Source: Pomphorhynchus laevis (taxonomy: Eukaryota > Acanthocephala > Palaeacanthocephala > Echinorhynchida > Pomphorhynchidae). Taken from it: 64,000 nucleotides of DNA. Numbering within the stretch: position 1 is the first letter of the stretch; each line of letters starts with the position of its first letter. The DNA lies in contig WNNJ02001053.1 of NCBI GenBank assembly GCA_012934845.2, positions 62,001-126,000 of the forward strand. Reading direction: 5' to 3'. Shown here one piece after another: positions 31,882 to 42,911 of this stretch. The translations under genes were made by a program, and so were the position numbers. Below the pieces are notes generated by a model, which worked only from the letters and a program-made list of their open reading frames with translations, did no database searches and was not told where the DNA came from.

Positions 31882-31994
31882 GCTTTTTAATTCGAATAAC
31901 AGTCATCGAGCAATTATTATTTGTTAATGTTCAAATAAGCTGAACTTTAAGTAAATTTAACTTTTTTGAATAATTTACAGTAATATAAAGTAAT

Positions 31995-34006
31995 CTAATA
32001 AGGATGCATGAACCATTCGTATGAATTATTAAACGATAAAGAGTAAATTAAACATTTAGTTTAAAAATTAATAAAATAAAATGCTAATGAATCTGTTGGG
32101 TAAAATTTGAAAAATGATATTTTTTAATGATCAGTGAAAGCATTTAAAAGAACACATGTAAAATGCAGCAAAAATAATTTTTAATATAGCAAATACTTCT
32201 CCAATTTTTAATAGTTATTTATACACTTTTTTCTAAAGCAAGAAGGCATTTGGATTGTATACCTTACTATCAAACTGTTATTTCAGATCCTAAGAGTATA
32301 CTGGTGTTGTTGGATTATAGCATGCTTAGTAATGCGAGCAGTGACTGTTTCGCATAAAATGTGTTATATGTACATTAAATGGTTAACAAAGATTAACGAT
32401 ATTGTGAAACATGCTGCTTCCGCTGTAAGTACATGAGACATTGATCAAATACACAATCTCAAGTATTTACAAGATATTCAAATAATTGCAGAACATGTAA
32501 AAATAACTGCTCTTGGCAATGTGAAGAGGTGTAAATGATATTTAATTATTTTAATATAATTATAAATTGAAAACATACGTTCTATATGCTAATACAAATA
32601 TTTTGTATTAGCATATATTTACATCTTTTATTTTTTACTGACTGAGTCTCAGTGAATCCTTGGTTTTCCTTGTGTATCAATTGTTAACATTCTCTTTATA
32701 CACAATAATACATTTTATGAATATATAAATATATACCGATTATAAATATATTAATATTTTTATTTGTGTAGATGAAAATACAAACAAATGGCTAAAATTT
32801 TATGTTTACTCAGTTGTCAAAATAAAATTTCTCAAACATTTGTTCATTCAATGTATACAAGCATCATGACAATAAAAATTAATGACACGAATATGAAAAT
32901 GCAAATTTGTTTAAACATTTTCGATACTCAAACAGGAATATGTTTAAACCACATATTATATTTATTCAATTAGCTGTTTTGATAACGTCGAAATTCAATG
33001 ATAAACTTTTCTTTGATTAATAATGTATTTTACAATATGTTAAATTGTACTCTAAAATGCCCTTTATTGTTTAAAATATAAGTTAAAAGTGAAAAAAAAA
33101 TTTAAACCCATTTTATTCAAATTTAAATGACATATCATTTTGTTTTTCATATTTACGTTTCCTCTGTTAACAGTAACCAGAATAACAACTTACTCCATCA
33201 ATTAAATATCTTACTAAAATGTTGAGCAGTGTCCAGTTTCAGCATGAAATTTTGTCGACTGCATTTATATTTTCGTAATTTTGTTTTAAAAATGGCTAGA
33301 TTACACTTTGATTGAGTATGTTTTCCCATTATTTGGGATATTAAGCATTCATGTATTGTATTTTGATTTTTGTATTTCTAACAGCCAGTAATTCTAAAGT
33401 AAATAACACGGAAGAGCTACGCACTATACAATATAATTTTTAAATGCAGGATATTTAATTAACTATATTTGAACGACGAATAATTACTGTAAAATAAATG
33501 TCGACGTTACAAATCGATTTTGAAAGAACAATTTTTTTATGTAATGACTATGGAAGAACGTTGCTTTAAAATGTCTGTTTAATATAATTTGTAGATGTCT
33601 GTTTTATATAATAGACCACATAAATCATTCATGAGTTGAACGATCCAATAGTCTTATTTTACTGTCGGGTAAACAAACTCGCAATAAGAATTTTCTAGCA
33701 TAGTCGTCGTCTTCTTAATCATTCATCAAATATCATGACTCGTTTCATTGTTGCAGGGTGTGAACTATTCAGGTGGGTATAAATCGCAATATTTGTGATT
33801 TTTGTTTATAATTTCGTTTTCAAACGGTCTTATTCAATAAAAATAGTTGCGTCCAAGAAGTTCACCTATCGACCATGGTCAAATGTAAATTTCATAGGTT
33901 CCATCATATTGGCATTTATTTTAAATTCTTCTAATTCATCTTAGTTCTCTGACTATACAAAGAAAATATCATCGCTATACCTGTAATACAACATCTTTAT
34001 ATTAAC
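31995..34006. other. Unique spacer between the palindrome arms
   Basis: 2,012 bp of AT-rich DNA with only short chance frames. No transposase, replication or telomere signal is recognised. Confidence 0.6.
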
Positions 34007-37000
34007 ATTACTTTATATTACTGTAAATTATTCAAAAAAGTTAAATTTACTTAAAGTTCAGCTTATTTGAACATTAACAAATAATAATTGCTCGATGACT
34101 GTTATTCGAATTAAAAAGCGTGGCTTGTACTGGTTTATTTGGTATCCCGACAGAGCAGACGTTCTTTGACGTCTCAATTTTCAACATCCACGCTCTGTCA
34201 AATGCCTCACGCAGCCCAGAGAGCACATTTGTGTATCACGAGAACAGAAAGCGTGCGAAGTATGTAGAGCGTGTAAACACATTCGAACGAGTTGGATTTG
34301 CTCCCTTGATAATTTCCTCTTCTGGAGGTACTGGAGTTGAAATGTGTGCAGTGCTGAAGCGGGTAGCAGCATCGGCTACCGCTAGATGGTATCGCTCATA
34401 CGCGGAAAACATAGCGAAGTTACGTCGCCAAATAGGAGTCTCCCTCGCAAAAATGTGCTCTCTGGCGTTCCGCATACCACGATCAACACAAAATTCATAT
34501 AAAAACTGGTATAATACAGGGCCCATTTGCGGGCAACCTCAAATGTATTACCTTTAATTGGAACACTTTATTTGTCTGAAAAAAAATTATTAAAAAAAAA
34601 TTAAAATTGTGATATTCTAATAATTGATATTATGACTATTTTTAAATAAAACAATTCCAATTTTACATTGATTATAATATCAATGAAATATAAAATATTA
34701 AAATAATCATATTATTAGCGTAGTTTTTGAAGAATATTTCATGATGTATATTATAACCCTATAATTTAAAGGCAATTAAGTTTAAAGTTTAGAGTATATA
34801 CCCGTTTAAAGACTTTAAACAGTATAATTTGTAAATTAGCAATTAAAATGTTATTTAAATTTTAATGAGAATGTGTTTGGTGTTTTGACATAAATAAAAA
34901 TTATTGTTTTATAATGAGCACATTGGCGGGTAATGATCATATTGGTTTTTGATAATTAGTTTCATCTTCCATTGATCTTCAAATCCGATTTTTGTATATT
35001 TCAATAAAGCTGAAATTATAGTCGAGGATAGCACACTCAAAAGTGATCTATTACATAATTATTACACGCTGATTTACATATTTTTAATATTTGGTATTTG
35101 AACTCATGAATTTTGAGTATAAATTTTAATCAAATAAAGGTATAAATGAATAATATAATTTTAATAGTGAGTAATCAATAACACATTAAATAAATAATTT
35201 TTGTAGGTGTACAGTTTGCAAAAATATAAAATAAACTGCTGTTTATACTACTTTTAACAATTATCAAAATGACATTTATTAAATGGCAATTCAGTTTACG
35301 ATTGTGCCGATAGCTGTCAGAAAATTAGTTCCCTTCTCCAGCCTTTGCAACGACGATTTAATAAATTAAAACTAATATACATAATATGTGATTTCAAATA
35401 ATTAGTTTATTTAATAAATTAATAGCATGTTAAGATGCAGTGTACTGTTCCTTGACACTCTGCACATATTTTCGAAGCCTAGGTTTAAGTGTTTATTCGT
35501 TATAAGCATATATATAAATCCATTAAATAATAAATCAATTCTCATTAGTACAACTTGCAAGCAAAAAGGTTATTAGAATAACTTTTAAAATTATTAGAAA
35601 GTATAAAAAACAGGAATACCTAAACGCGAATTTAAGATAATAACAAGACAGAGTTGAATGCTGGAATAAAGTGTGTAAATCGAAGAAGCAAATAATATAC
35701 AATGATGATTTGAACGTATGTGTCTATATATCTGTATGTATCTATAATATCTCTATTCATACATGTATATTTTATCAATAAGAATTATAATTATAGCAGT
35801 TATTAGTAGTACATTGTTATGATATTTTATTATTAACAATAAAGTTCCATTTTCAATATTTTCTGAAGCAGACCAATAATTAGATGGCAACATTATATTC
35901 TATCTTATTTCTGTTGTGGATTCCTAAAGAAATTAATAGATCTACTAAATTTCATTTTCATTAAAATTCCAATTTGCATTTTGTAAACCTGATTGTAATT
36001 TTTTATTTCTACACTATAATTATGTATTTATTGTCTGTAATTAATTAACTGCATGATAATTATGAATTCTCATTTTTAACAATGTGACAGAATGTCCATA
36101 TTCTATGCGCAATACATTTACAACTTTAATAATTAGAAAATTCATACACTAGCTTCAAAAATATAATTAGCACTTAAATTAAAGCAATGAAAACAATGTG
36201 ACTTTCTATACTTACGGATTATGATAATACTTTTCAGAATGATATAATAAATCAGGATAGCGAGAAACAGAGCTTCTCAATACTTATGGCCTATAATATT
36301 TTTGTAAGAATCATAAAATATTCACACTACGTATTTATTCTAGTTTAAGAAAATTCACTCTCGCTCAAGAAAATTCGTCTATTTATAGCTACATATTTAA
36401 ACCAACATAATATTTTATATTTTCTATTTCAACCGTATACACAATTTTGTCTCTGAACAGCATCAGAAAAGGTGATCCAATCAAAAATTGCTAAAACTAT
36501 TTGTTTAATCATTTCTTGTCTACACTACATTTACAGGGTTTCCTTAATGTAGGTATATTTTATAGCAATTCTGCTTTTTTTACATTACAGAAAAGCTGAT
36601 GTTTAAATATCCGAATAGGGATCAAATGTCTTGCGACTGTAAACTTTTATAAATGTATTTAAATTTTGAGTTAAAGGCTAGTTCACGTTTGCTTGAAAAC
36701 TAGACTTATATTATAACAAACAACGAAAGCAGTAAAAATGATACTTTTGAAATTCAACAAAGAATTGCTAATTCTTAACGATACATGTGTTTATGTAATT
36801 ATTGTACAATTTGAAATCAAATAACATAAAGTCAGACTAGAGTTGCAAGATTGCCTTATTGTGGCAATGCAAGCTTAATGCAAATGTTGCTTTGTTAACT
36901 TATGACAAGCAATAGAATGAATAACACAATATAAAATTAACGAAATTTTTTTAAATAGTTGATAATGATTCATTATTGATAATTATTGGAGCTGGATCAA

Positions 37001-38040
37001 AGAAGAGAGGAAATTACTTTAGATATTTCGCAAACTTCTGTTAGCATCTTCAGAAAATTCTGAGTTTGATAACACAAGTTAGTGAGATATCAAAAATAGT
37101 TTCCTCACTTCTTTGATCCAGCTCTAATAATTATTTAACCAAAATTGCAGTGCCACAAAGAGAAGACAATTAAATAGTTAATGAATTGGCAATTAATCAA
37201 CAAAAATATTAATTCTATGTCAGACTGTCAAGAAAAGATTTGTTAATTGACTTTATGCAGGTGTATGGAAAAAATTCGATAATTTGACAGTTTTAACAAC
37301 AACAATGTATACAAAATTTTAAGTAATTTAACATCTAATTGAACACTAGCAAAATCATTATATATTGTGTTGCAAACAATGAAGAAATCAGATCAACTAA
37401 CTGAGTATCCGTATTCTGTTCAATTTCTTAATTAAAAATAAATGCAAAATTAAAAATAAATGATTTAATAATAAATATTAAATAATACTAAATAATTATA
37501 AATAATAAATAATTATTATATACGATTTTATATAATTTATATTTCTAAAGCGAAAATTTAAAATGTAAATTTAAAATAAAAATCTAATGAATTGGCAAAT
37601 AATATACGATATATCCGAATTATAATTAGAATTCGTCAAATTGAACGGCTATGTTATCATGTTTCGTCTCCCATTCCTCGACTCAACATAGCAGTGTGTA
37701 AAATTAAAACATTTTACACCTTTGTTCTATTATTGTTAATTGAAGTGGCTTAACTGAATGTCAAGTGATGCTAAGTTGTTTAATCTAAACGAAACTGCTG
37801 TATTAACTCGGCTGCGCGTAGCTCAATCAATTAACTTATTCCCAATCTATAAACCGAAATTCTGCTAACACGTGTACCTTGAAATATGCAAGATTTTGGA
37901 GTATAACCTTTATTTATTCTGACAAAGATGCTAATTATTTATATCGAACAATACGAAGTTGATCGAGAAGTTAAATCATATCCCAGATGTCAACAAATTG
38001 ATCCCGCTTCAACAGATATTTTCAAAGCTCGCGTGGGTTC
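34007..38040 (-). repeat. Right arm of the 10.2-kb palindrome (4,034 bp)
   Basis: Mirror of 27961-31994 about a centre at 33000.5. It contains the mirrored RLE fragment (34120-34557, plus strand), the mirrored MITE (36979-37133) and the mirrored motif D (about 37601-37701, minus strand). Confidence 0.95.
34120..34557 (+). mobile_element. R2-like RLE C-terminal fragment, right arm
   Basis: Predicts the same 145 residues as 31444-31881, residue for residue, and reads outward toward the right end. Confidence 0.85.
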
Positions 38041-38098
38041 CGTATAACGGAACCGTTCTGTATATACGGAACCCACTTCTAAAAGTGGGTTCCGTAAC
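38041..38098. repeat. Right terminal array of the palindrome
   Basis: Same TACGGAACC/GGTTCCGTA words as the left array but one unit shorter and slightly diverged (CCGTATAACGG, CTGTATATACGG). It ends in GTGGGTTCCGTAACGCTG. Confidence 0.88.
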
Positions 38099-38242
38099 GC
38101 TGACCACAATTAAACAGATCCAAAAATATGACACTTGTAATCAATTGTTTGATTTTTTGTTGTAGATTGGAAAAACTGAAGTCTTGAAAAATATTCCCAC
38201 ATTTATTTTGCACAATCTTACAAACATAAAAATATTTCAAGT

Positions 38243-38441
38243 GATATATAACATATACATGTATATGTACATGTATACATGTACATGTATATATATGTAT
38301 ATATATGTATATACATATGTATATATGTGTATATATGTATATATACATGTATATATATGTACATGTACATGTATTATACATATACATGCATATACATGTA
38401 TATACATGTATATATACATATATACATATACATATATATAA
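38243..38441. repeat. TATACATG/TATATG microsatellite
   Basis: Dense alternation of TATATG, TACATG and TATACATG words. Frames across it on both strands (for example 38184-38441) are repeat translations, not genes. Confidence 0.93.
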
Positions 38442-38449
38442 TAGTAGTG

Positions 38450-38698
38450 CGCAGATGTGCTATATATAAAATTTGTTGTTACACCTGCCCTGGAACACCC
38501 AATGGTGTACTGGTAAATAAATCAATATATTTTCCTCAGGCAGCATTCTATATATTCTCATCAGACCAAGAAATAGAATTGAATTATTCTCGCAATGTTC
38601 AAAGTCGCTACGTACGCCCAGTAATCCTATGTGTGACGACAAATTTCAAGAACGGTAGACGCGTTTCGCTCTTACGGAGCTCATTAGTACCGTGACTT
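38450..38698 (+). other. Orphan open stretch of higher complexity
   Basis: About 75 codons ending [12 protein letters not shown], with [33 protein letters not shown] and [11 protein letters not shown]. Composition looks coding, but I recognise no family, and it has no start of its own outside the microsatellite. It could be an exon or a retroelement remnant. Confidence 0.3.
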
Positions 38699-38956
38699 CA
38701 ATAATCTTTATTGTGCTTCAAAGATAAACTATTAGATTTAGGAAATGATAAATGCCGCAAAGATTGACGATTGATCTTTAAAAATATTATTCTCCATTCG
38801 TAGGAGCTTAATATAAGCAACTGTTGAAATATTACGACAAACCCTATCTTTTTTGTTGTCGAGCAAACTTTTCAAAAACTAAATTTTTGTTAGGTTGAAC
38901 TGTTAATATATAATATATTATTTTAAAAAGACAAGAGTTTAAAAAAATTACAACTG
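38699..38956. other. 3' flank of the RLE-USP element
   Basis: AT-rich, with no frame. The element's 3' UTR presumably lies here, but no poly(A) or repeat tail is clear. Confidence 0.4.
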
Positions 38957-39766
38957 TTAATGTTTTGCGCCCTCTATTGTTTCAGTCTCTTCATTGTCCG
39001 CCATTGTGAGCGGCTTCATGACTTCCTCCTTCTTTTTTGTCTTTTCGATGGGATTACCGAAGCTGCTTTTCTTACCATTCACTGTCTCGACTTTCGCATC
39101 CTTTTTCGGTTGTTCCGATTCGATTATCTTCTTACGTTTTATGTCGTTCTTTTCACTCGACGCCGCTTTTCCGTTCATATTCTCTTTCCTCCCCACTTTC
39201 TTTGTTCGCTTTCTGTCTGATTTGGATTTCCGCTTGGATCCTTTTCGCGCTTTACTGCTGCCAGTCGCCGCCGAGCGGACGTCACTTCTTTCTTCAGTCC
39301 CCGTCATCATCGTCTTTTCGTCGGGGGCTTCGCTCTGCTTCTCGCCTGACCCCTTCCTGTTTTTGCTCTTTTCGGCCTGGGGGCAAAACATCACGCCGCT
39401 CGTATGTTCTGAGTAAACTTGACTCTTACAAAGATCCCTGTATTTATTCGTCAAGTGCATCTCTACATTGCACATATTTTTGTTTGCGGCTTTATCACTT
39501 CTTTGATAAAACAAGATGTATGCGGACCTTTGCCGATCCTGCAGTAACTTGCTAAAGTCCTTGTACCGGTCCACAACGTCATCGTTAAAAGTAAACCAAT
39601 GAATGACGGGGTCGTTGTTCTTAGATCCGTGTCGTATCTGTGCACAGGGCACTTGCAGCCTGGCATCACAGATGTAGTGACCAAACTTCGGACAGAACCC
39701 CTCGTGGCTGACTATCGCGTGGAGTATATATTCATGTGGGTAACGAGGGTTGTACGCAATAATCAT
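38957..39766 (-). CDS. USP C-terminal half and Lys-rich tail, shifted frame
   Basis: Continues the USP domain in a second frame overlapping the first by 35 nt. YPHEYILHAIVSHEG and KFGHYICDARL carry the catalytic His (H30), and WFTFNDDVV (57-65) carries the Asn/Asp of the third catalytic position; AYILFYQR closes the fold. From about residue 130 the tail is Lys/Arg/Ser-rich (SKARKGSKRKSKSDRKRTKK), as expected of a nucleic-acid-binding or nuclear-localising extension. One frameshift near 39745 separates the halves. It could be decay or a base-call error, because all catalytic residues survive on both sides. Confidence 0.82.
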   Translation of the reverse strand: MIIAYNPRYPHEYILHAIVSHEGFCPKFGHYICDARLQVPCAQIRHGSKNNDPVIHWFTFNDDVVDRYKDFSKLLQDRQRSAYILFYQRSDKAANKNMCNVEMHLTNKYRDLCKSQVYSEHTSGVMFCPQAEKSKNRKGSGEKQSEAPDEKTMMTGTEERSDVRSAATGSSKARKGSKRKSKSDRKRTKKVGRKENMNGKAASSEKNDIKRKKIIESEQPKKDAKVETVNGKKSSFGNPIEKTKKKEEVMKPLTMADNEETETIEGAKH

Positions 39767-41558
39767 ACATATTTAGATGTTCTGGAATAGCTACCTTTGT
39801 CATAAGCTTTGAAGTAACAATGTCACGGCTGCAGTCCCGAGTACTTGCGTCAAACACATTCGAGTAAGGACATGGCTCGATTCCGAAGCGCAGCAAGGAG
39901 ATTATCAACATTGACGGAAGTGAGTTAATTTTTCGGCTGATCTTTACACCATACTTCCCGCAATGGATGCACATGAAACAATCAACCATCTCATCACCAA
40001 ACCTCGTTTGCACACAGGCATTTAGATCGCACTCATCTGGATAGTCAGTTTTCCATTCGGGCCGTGGCTGTGGGATTGAGTTAGCGTCTTTGACTTTCAT
40101 GGCCCCGCCCAATCTGGTACCAAGACAGAGATCGAAACTCACGTCTTCTGATCGAGTCACTGCGTCACAGTGAGTGCATCGTAGGGTATTACACACCGTA
40201 AACGAGAAGAGGTCATCGCAACCGGGTAGTAGGTCAAAAATAGAGAGCAACATCTCGTGTGCGTCATGTTGTCTAAGTTTCTCGAGTGGGGTCAGGTCCA
40301 GTATACCCCGTAGGGCTCTCTTGACTGTGCCCTGTTTACTATTTGCATGTTCTAATATGTCGGCGAGGCAATTCATATGTCCCAAAAATGTAACGACGCG
40401 GTTTTCAATGTCAGTAGGCGGGTGCGTAACCGTACGATATTGCCGATTTCGTTTTCTGATTGCTTTGACTGTGAATCGTGTTACGCCAAATGGTTGATTG
40501 TCAATTGATTCCCGTTTTTTCCTAATGCAATTAAGAATCTCGCTGAAAGCGTGTTGTGTGCGAACATGGATCATGAACATATCGAGGCAAAAGAGGGACC
40601 TCAGGATAGCGTTCAAAAAACAACTGTTACCTATATTGGGGAAACCGATAGGACGTGAATGACTTTGCGATACAATTCGTTTGGATGGCGCGTGTTGGCT
40701 TTCTGCGTCGCTGTAATGGCCATTATTTCGTGAATAAAATTCCTCCGTTAAGACTAAGTGGTTTGGATACGGATGAGAGATTGTCAGGTCATCGACACAT
40801 TTCGCCATATTAAGAGGCGAACCTTCGCTGTAACCATGATTGAGACCTCCATGCTGTTGTTTTTTGGATGGAATAGAAAGGTCTTTTGGAATGGAAGATT
40901 CATTAACGTTTTCGAGTTCTTCTGCTGTCAGGAATACGTCAGTGGTCAGATGGATCATCTCATTATCTTCCCTGTCAGTAAGTTTTTCTTTAAAGGTGCT
41001 CAGTTCTTTGTCAACCATATCTTCGATGTTACCTTGTTTTTGTGACTTTTGCATCTCATCTTGGCTTTCTTTGAAAAATCGTTCGAGCGGTTCATGGGTT
41101 ACCGGAGGGCGTCCCCATGAACTAGACGAGTAGGATATTCCAAGTGAGGCCAATAGCGCGCGGGCGTTACCACGCATAAGGGCCACTGAGGTACGTTGGA
41201 ACAACTTGGTAACCGCTACGCTATAGGGAATACCCCGAACTTTACTAACATTACCAGCGATACGTCTAATTAATTGTTCGCCCTTGACATTCCAACCTCC
41301 AAACACCTCAACAACAGCGGGTGTGAACACATAACCATGGGCCTCCATACGCGCTCGGTATTTTCGATCCTTAACATTGGCAGCATATGCCGCTGCTGCG
41401 TAGCCTTCTGAAATAGCAGCTTCTGCCAGGAAACCACTCTGTTGTGGGTGCGTAACTGCAAAATCCACCGCTTCTGGGGGGTCTCCATGTATCAAGATAT
41501 CGGCTGGTCTTTCACGAAGATCAGGCAATAATCTCTGTGGTTCTAGCGAGACGTGCAT
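39732..41558 (-). CDS. RLE nuclease fused to ubiquitin-specific protease (USP), N-terminal frame
   Basis: One continuous 608-codon frame. Residues 1-150 are the restriction-like endonuclease core: RPADILIHG at 17-25 and VDFAVTH at 31-37 are the PD-(D/E)xK strand blocks, then FGGWN at 86-90 and LFQRTSVALMRGNARALL. Residues 150-300 are a polar linker. The USP domain starts at about 303: the Cys box GFPNIGNSCFLNAILRSL puts the nucleophile at C313, RQHDAHEMLLSIFDLL (429-444) is the QQDA-type box, and CTHC (461-464) with CIHC (530-533) form the zinc-finger pairs. Such a protease would remove ubiquitin from targets; its role in a retroelement is unknown. The Met used is the first after an in-frame TGA; the real protein would start far upstream. 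The fusion is direct, not an adjacency. Confidence 0.85.
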   Translation of the reverse strand: MHVSLEPQRLLPDLRERPADILIHGDPPEAVDFAVTHPQQSGFLAEAAISEGYAAAAYAANVKDRKYRARMEAHGYVFTPAVVEVFGGWNVKGEQLIRRIAGNVSKVRGIPYSVAVTKLFQRTSVALMRGNARALLASLGISYSSSSWGRPPVTHEPLERFFKESQDEMQKSQKQGNIEDMVDKELSTFKEKLTDREDNEMIHLTTDVFLTAEELENVNESSIPKDLSIPSKKQQHGGLNHGYSEGSPLNMAKCVDDLTISHPYPNHLVLTEEFYSRNNGHYSDAESQHAPSKRIVSQSHSRPIGFPNIGNSCFLNAILRSLFCLDMFMIHVRTQHAFSEILNCIRKKRESIDNQPFGVTRFTVKAIRKRNRQYRTVTHPPTDIENRVVTFLGHMNCLADILEHANSKQGTVKRALRGILDLTPLEKLRQHDAHEMLLSIFDLLPGCDDLFSFTVCNTLRCTHCDAVTRSEDVSFDLCLGTRLGGAMKVKDANSIPQPRPEWKTDYPDECDLNACVQTRFGDEMVDCFMCIHCGKYGVKISRKINSLPSMLIISLLRFGIEPCPYSNVFDASTRDCSRDIVTSKLMTKVAIPEHLNMYDYCVQPSLPT

Positions 41559-41600
41559 TCGAGCATTCTGCGCCGCGTGGAATAAAACATCTCAAATGCC

Positions 41601-42167
41601 ATCATGACGAAGGCCTCGATGTCCCCTGTATTGACATGAACTGTTTCAACAATCAAACTGAGTCTGAGTAATTAAGGTGGAACATATTTTGTACGAGTGA
41701 TACAACATGCCTTAAACTCGATATGATTCAGGATATTCTAGGCTTCTAGAACCTCTATAGAGTAGTCGCACCATCATATCATCCCATTTATTAGTTAATG
41801 TAAATTGTTTTCCTTCTATCACTGCATTAAAGAGTACAATAAATGAGTAAGGATGAAAAATATTAAAACTGATGCTGATTTGTTACACTGCGTTACATAA
41901 TTAGTCAAGTACACATATACATAAAGGAAACATTTAGTTTTCTGTTTTTTTTTTCTGATTTTAAAAGTAAATAGAAAAATTACAAGACTGAGATGAACAT
42001 TTCTCAAATTTAAGAGTAAATGAATTTTCTAAAGTCTCCTGCAAATAAGGTTATATTTAAAAGTTAAAAAATTAAAAATAAAAATTATTTTTAATATTGA
42101 TCTCTCTTATATGCACTTAATTCGACAAAAAGTAAAAAAGAGATAAAATAAATACAGTTAGTGTCAA
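41601..42167. other. AT-rich flank upstream of the RLE-USP fragment
   Basis: 41580-41800 has moderate complexity but no frame I can assign; the rest is AT-rich. Confidence 0.4.
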
Positions 42168-42689
42168 TAGATTAAACAACTTAGCATCACTTGATATTCA
42201 GTTAAGCCACTTCAATTAACAATAATAGAACAAAGGTGTAAAATGTTTTAATTTTACACACTGCTATGTTGAGTCGAGGAATGGGAGACGAAACATGATA
42301 ACATAGCCGTTCAATTTGACGAATTCTAATTATAATTCGGATATATCGTATATTATTTGCCAATTCATTAGATTTTTATTTTAAATTTACATTTTAAATT
42401 TTCGCTTTAGAAATATAAATTATATAAAATCGTATATAATAATTATTTATTATTTATAATTATTTAGTATTATTTAATATTTATTATTAAATCATTTATT
42501 TTTAATTTTGCATTTATTTTTAATTAAGAAATTGAACAGAATACGGATACTCAGTTAGTTGATCTGATTTCTTCATTGTTTGCAACACAATATATAATGA
42601 TTTTGCTAGTGTTCAATTAGATGTTAAATTACTTAAAATTTTGTATACATTGTTGTTGTTAAAACTGTCAAATTATCGAATTTTTTCCA
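42168..42689 (+). repeat. Third copy of the palindrome-arm segment (with motif E)
   Basis: Near-identical to 28217-28737 from ATTAAACAACTTAGCATCAC to ATTATCGAATTTTTTCCAT, where homology stops abruptly and R2-like III sequence follows after ~15 nt. Confidence 0.93.
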
Positions 42690-42702
42690 TAATGACAACC
42701 AT

Positions 42703-42911
42703 ATATTGGCACATATTGACAACCATCAGGTCTTCTACTTGCTTAAGGATTGCTTCTGCATTCCAAAGATGCTGTACGTTCTGCGTGCATGCCCAGCATA
42801 CATTGCCGAGGCTTCTTTGCGAGAATTCGATCAACTCGTAAAATCATCTACGTCGAAAATATTAAATATAGATTTTAATGCGTTAGCATAGCAGCAAGCG
42901 ATTATTCTTAA
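42703..42911 (+). mobile_element. R2-like III fragment (thumb region)
   Basis: Matches 25837-26039 with one visible difference (AAGGAT for AAGAAT); encodes MLYVLRACPAYIAEASLREF. Both ends are sharp and fused to unrelated DNA. Confidence 0.93.

Larger units (their letters stand above)
27961..31994 (+). repeat. Left arm of the 10.2-kb palindrome (4,034 bp)
   Basis: Every position checked pairs with 66001 minus its coordinate (for example 27961/38040, 29461/36540, 30661/35340, 31994/34007), so the arms have equal length and no net indel. I saw no mismatch in the lines compared. The arm holds structured motif D (about 28300-28400) with its AT tail to about 28620, a MITE-like 155-bp fold-back (28868-29022) and an R2-like RLE fragment (31444-31881). 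The rest, about 29025-31440, is AT-rich with no gene I can see. Confidence 0.95.
38957..41600 (-). mobile_element. R2-like retrotransposon II-b, 5'-truncated, with C-terminal ubiquitin-specific protease
   Basis: Only the 3' part of the element is present: RLE, linker, USP domain and a Lys-rich tail. The truncation falls just after the CCHC knuckle of the RLE. It lies between the palindrome and the 3' flank of the RBM12-like gene. The RLE is the same subtype as II-a (17796-19650), sharing ERPADILI, DFAVTHP, FGGWN and LFQR.SVALM.GN blocks. Coding is in two overlapping frames (41558-39732 and 39766-38957). Confidence 0.85.

Noticed and set aside
31995-34006. Replication origin or transposase gene in the palindrome centre
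   Set aside because: No frame above chance length and no family motif; nothing to support either.
38079-38441. Tyr/Ile/Met/His-rich frames on both strands
   Set aside because: All are readings of the TATACATG microsatellite.
39037-39555. 172-codon Ser/Phe-rich plus-strand frame
   Set aside because: Shadow of the Lys-rich USP tail on the opposite strand.
38957-39766. A short intron joining the two USP frames
   Set aside because: The frames overlap and no GT-AG pair of plausible size removes only the shifted bases; a plain frameshift is simpler.
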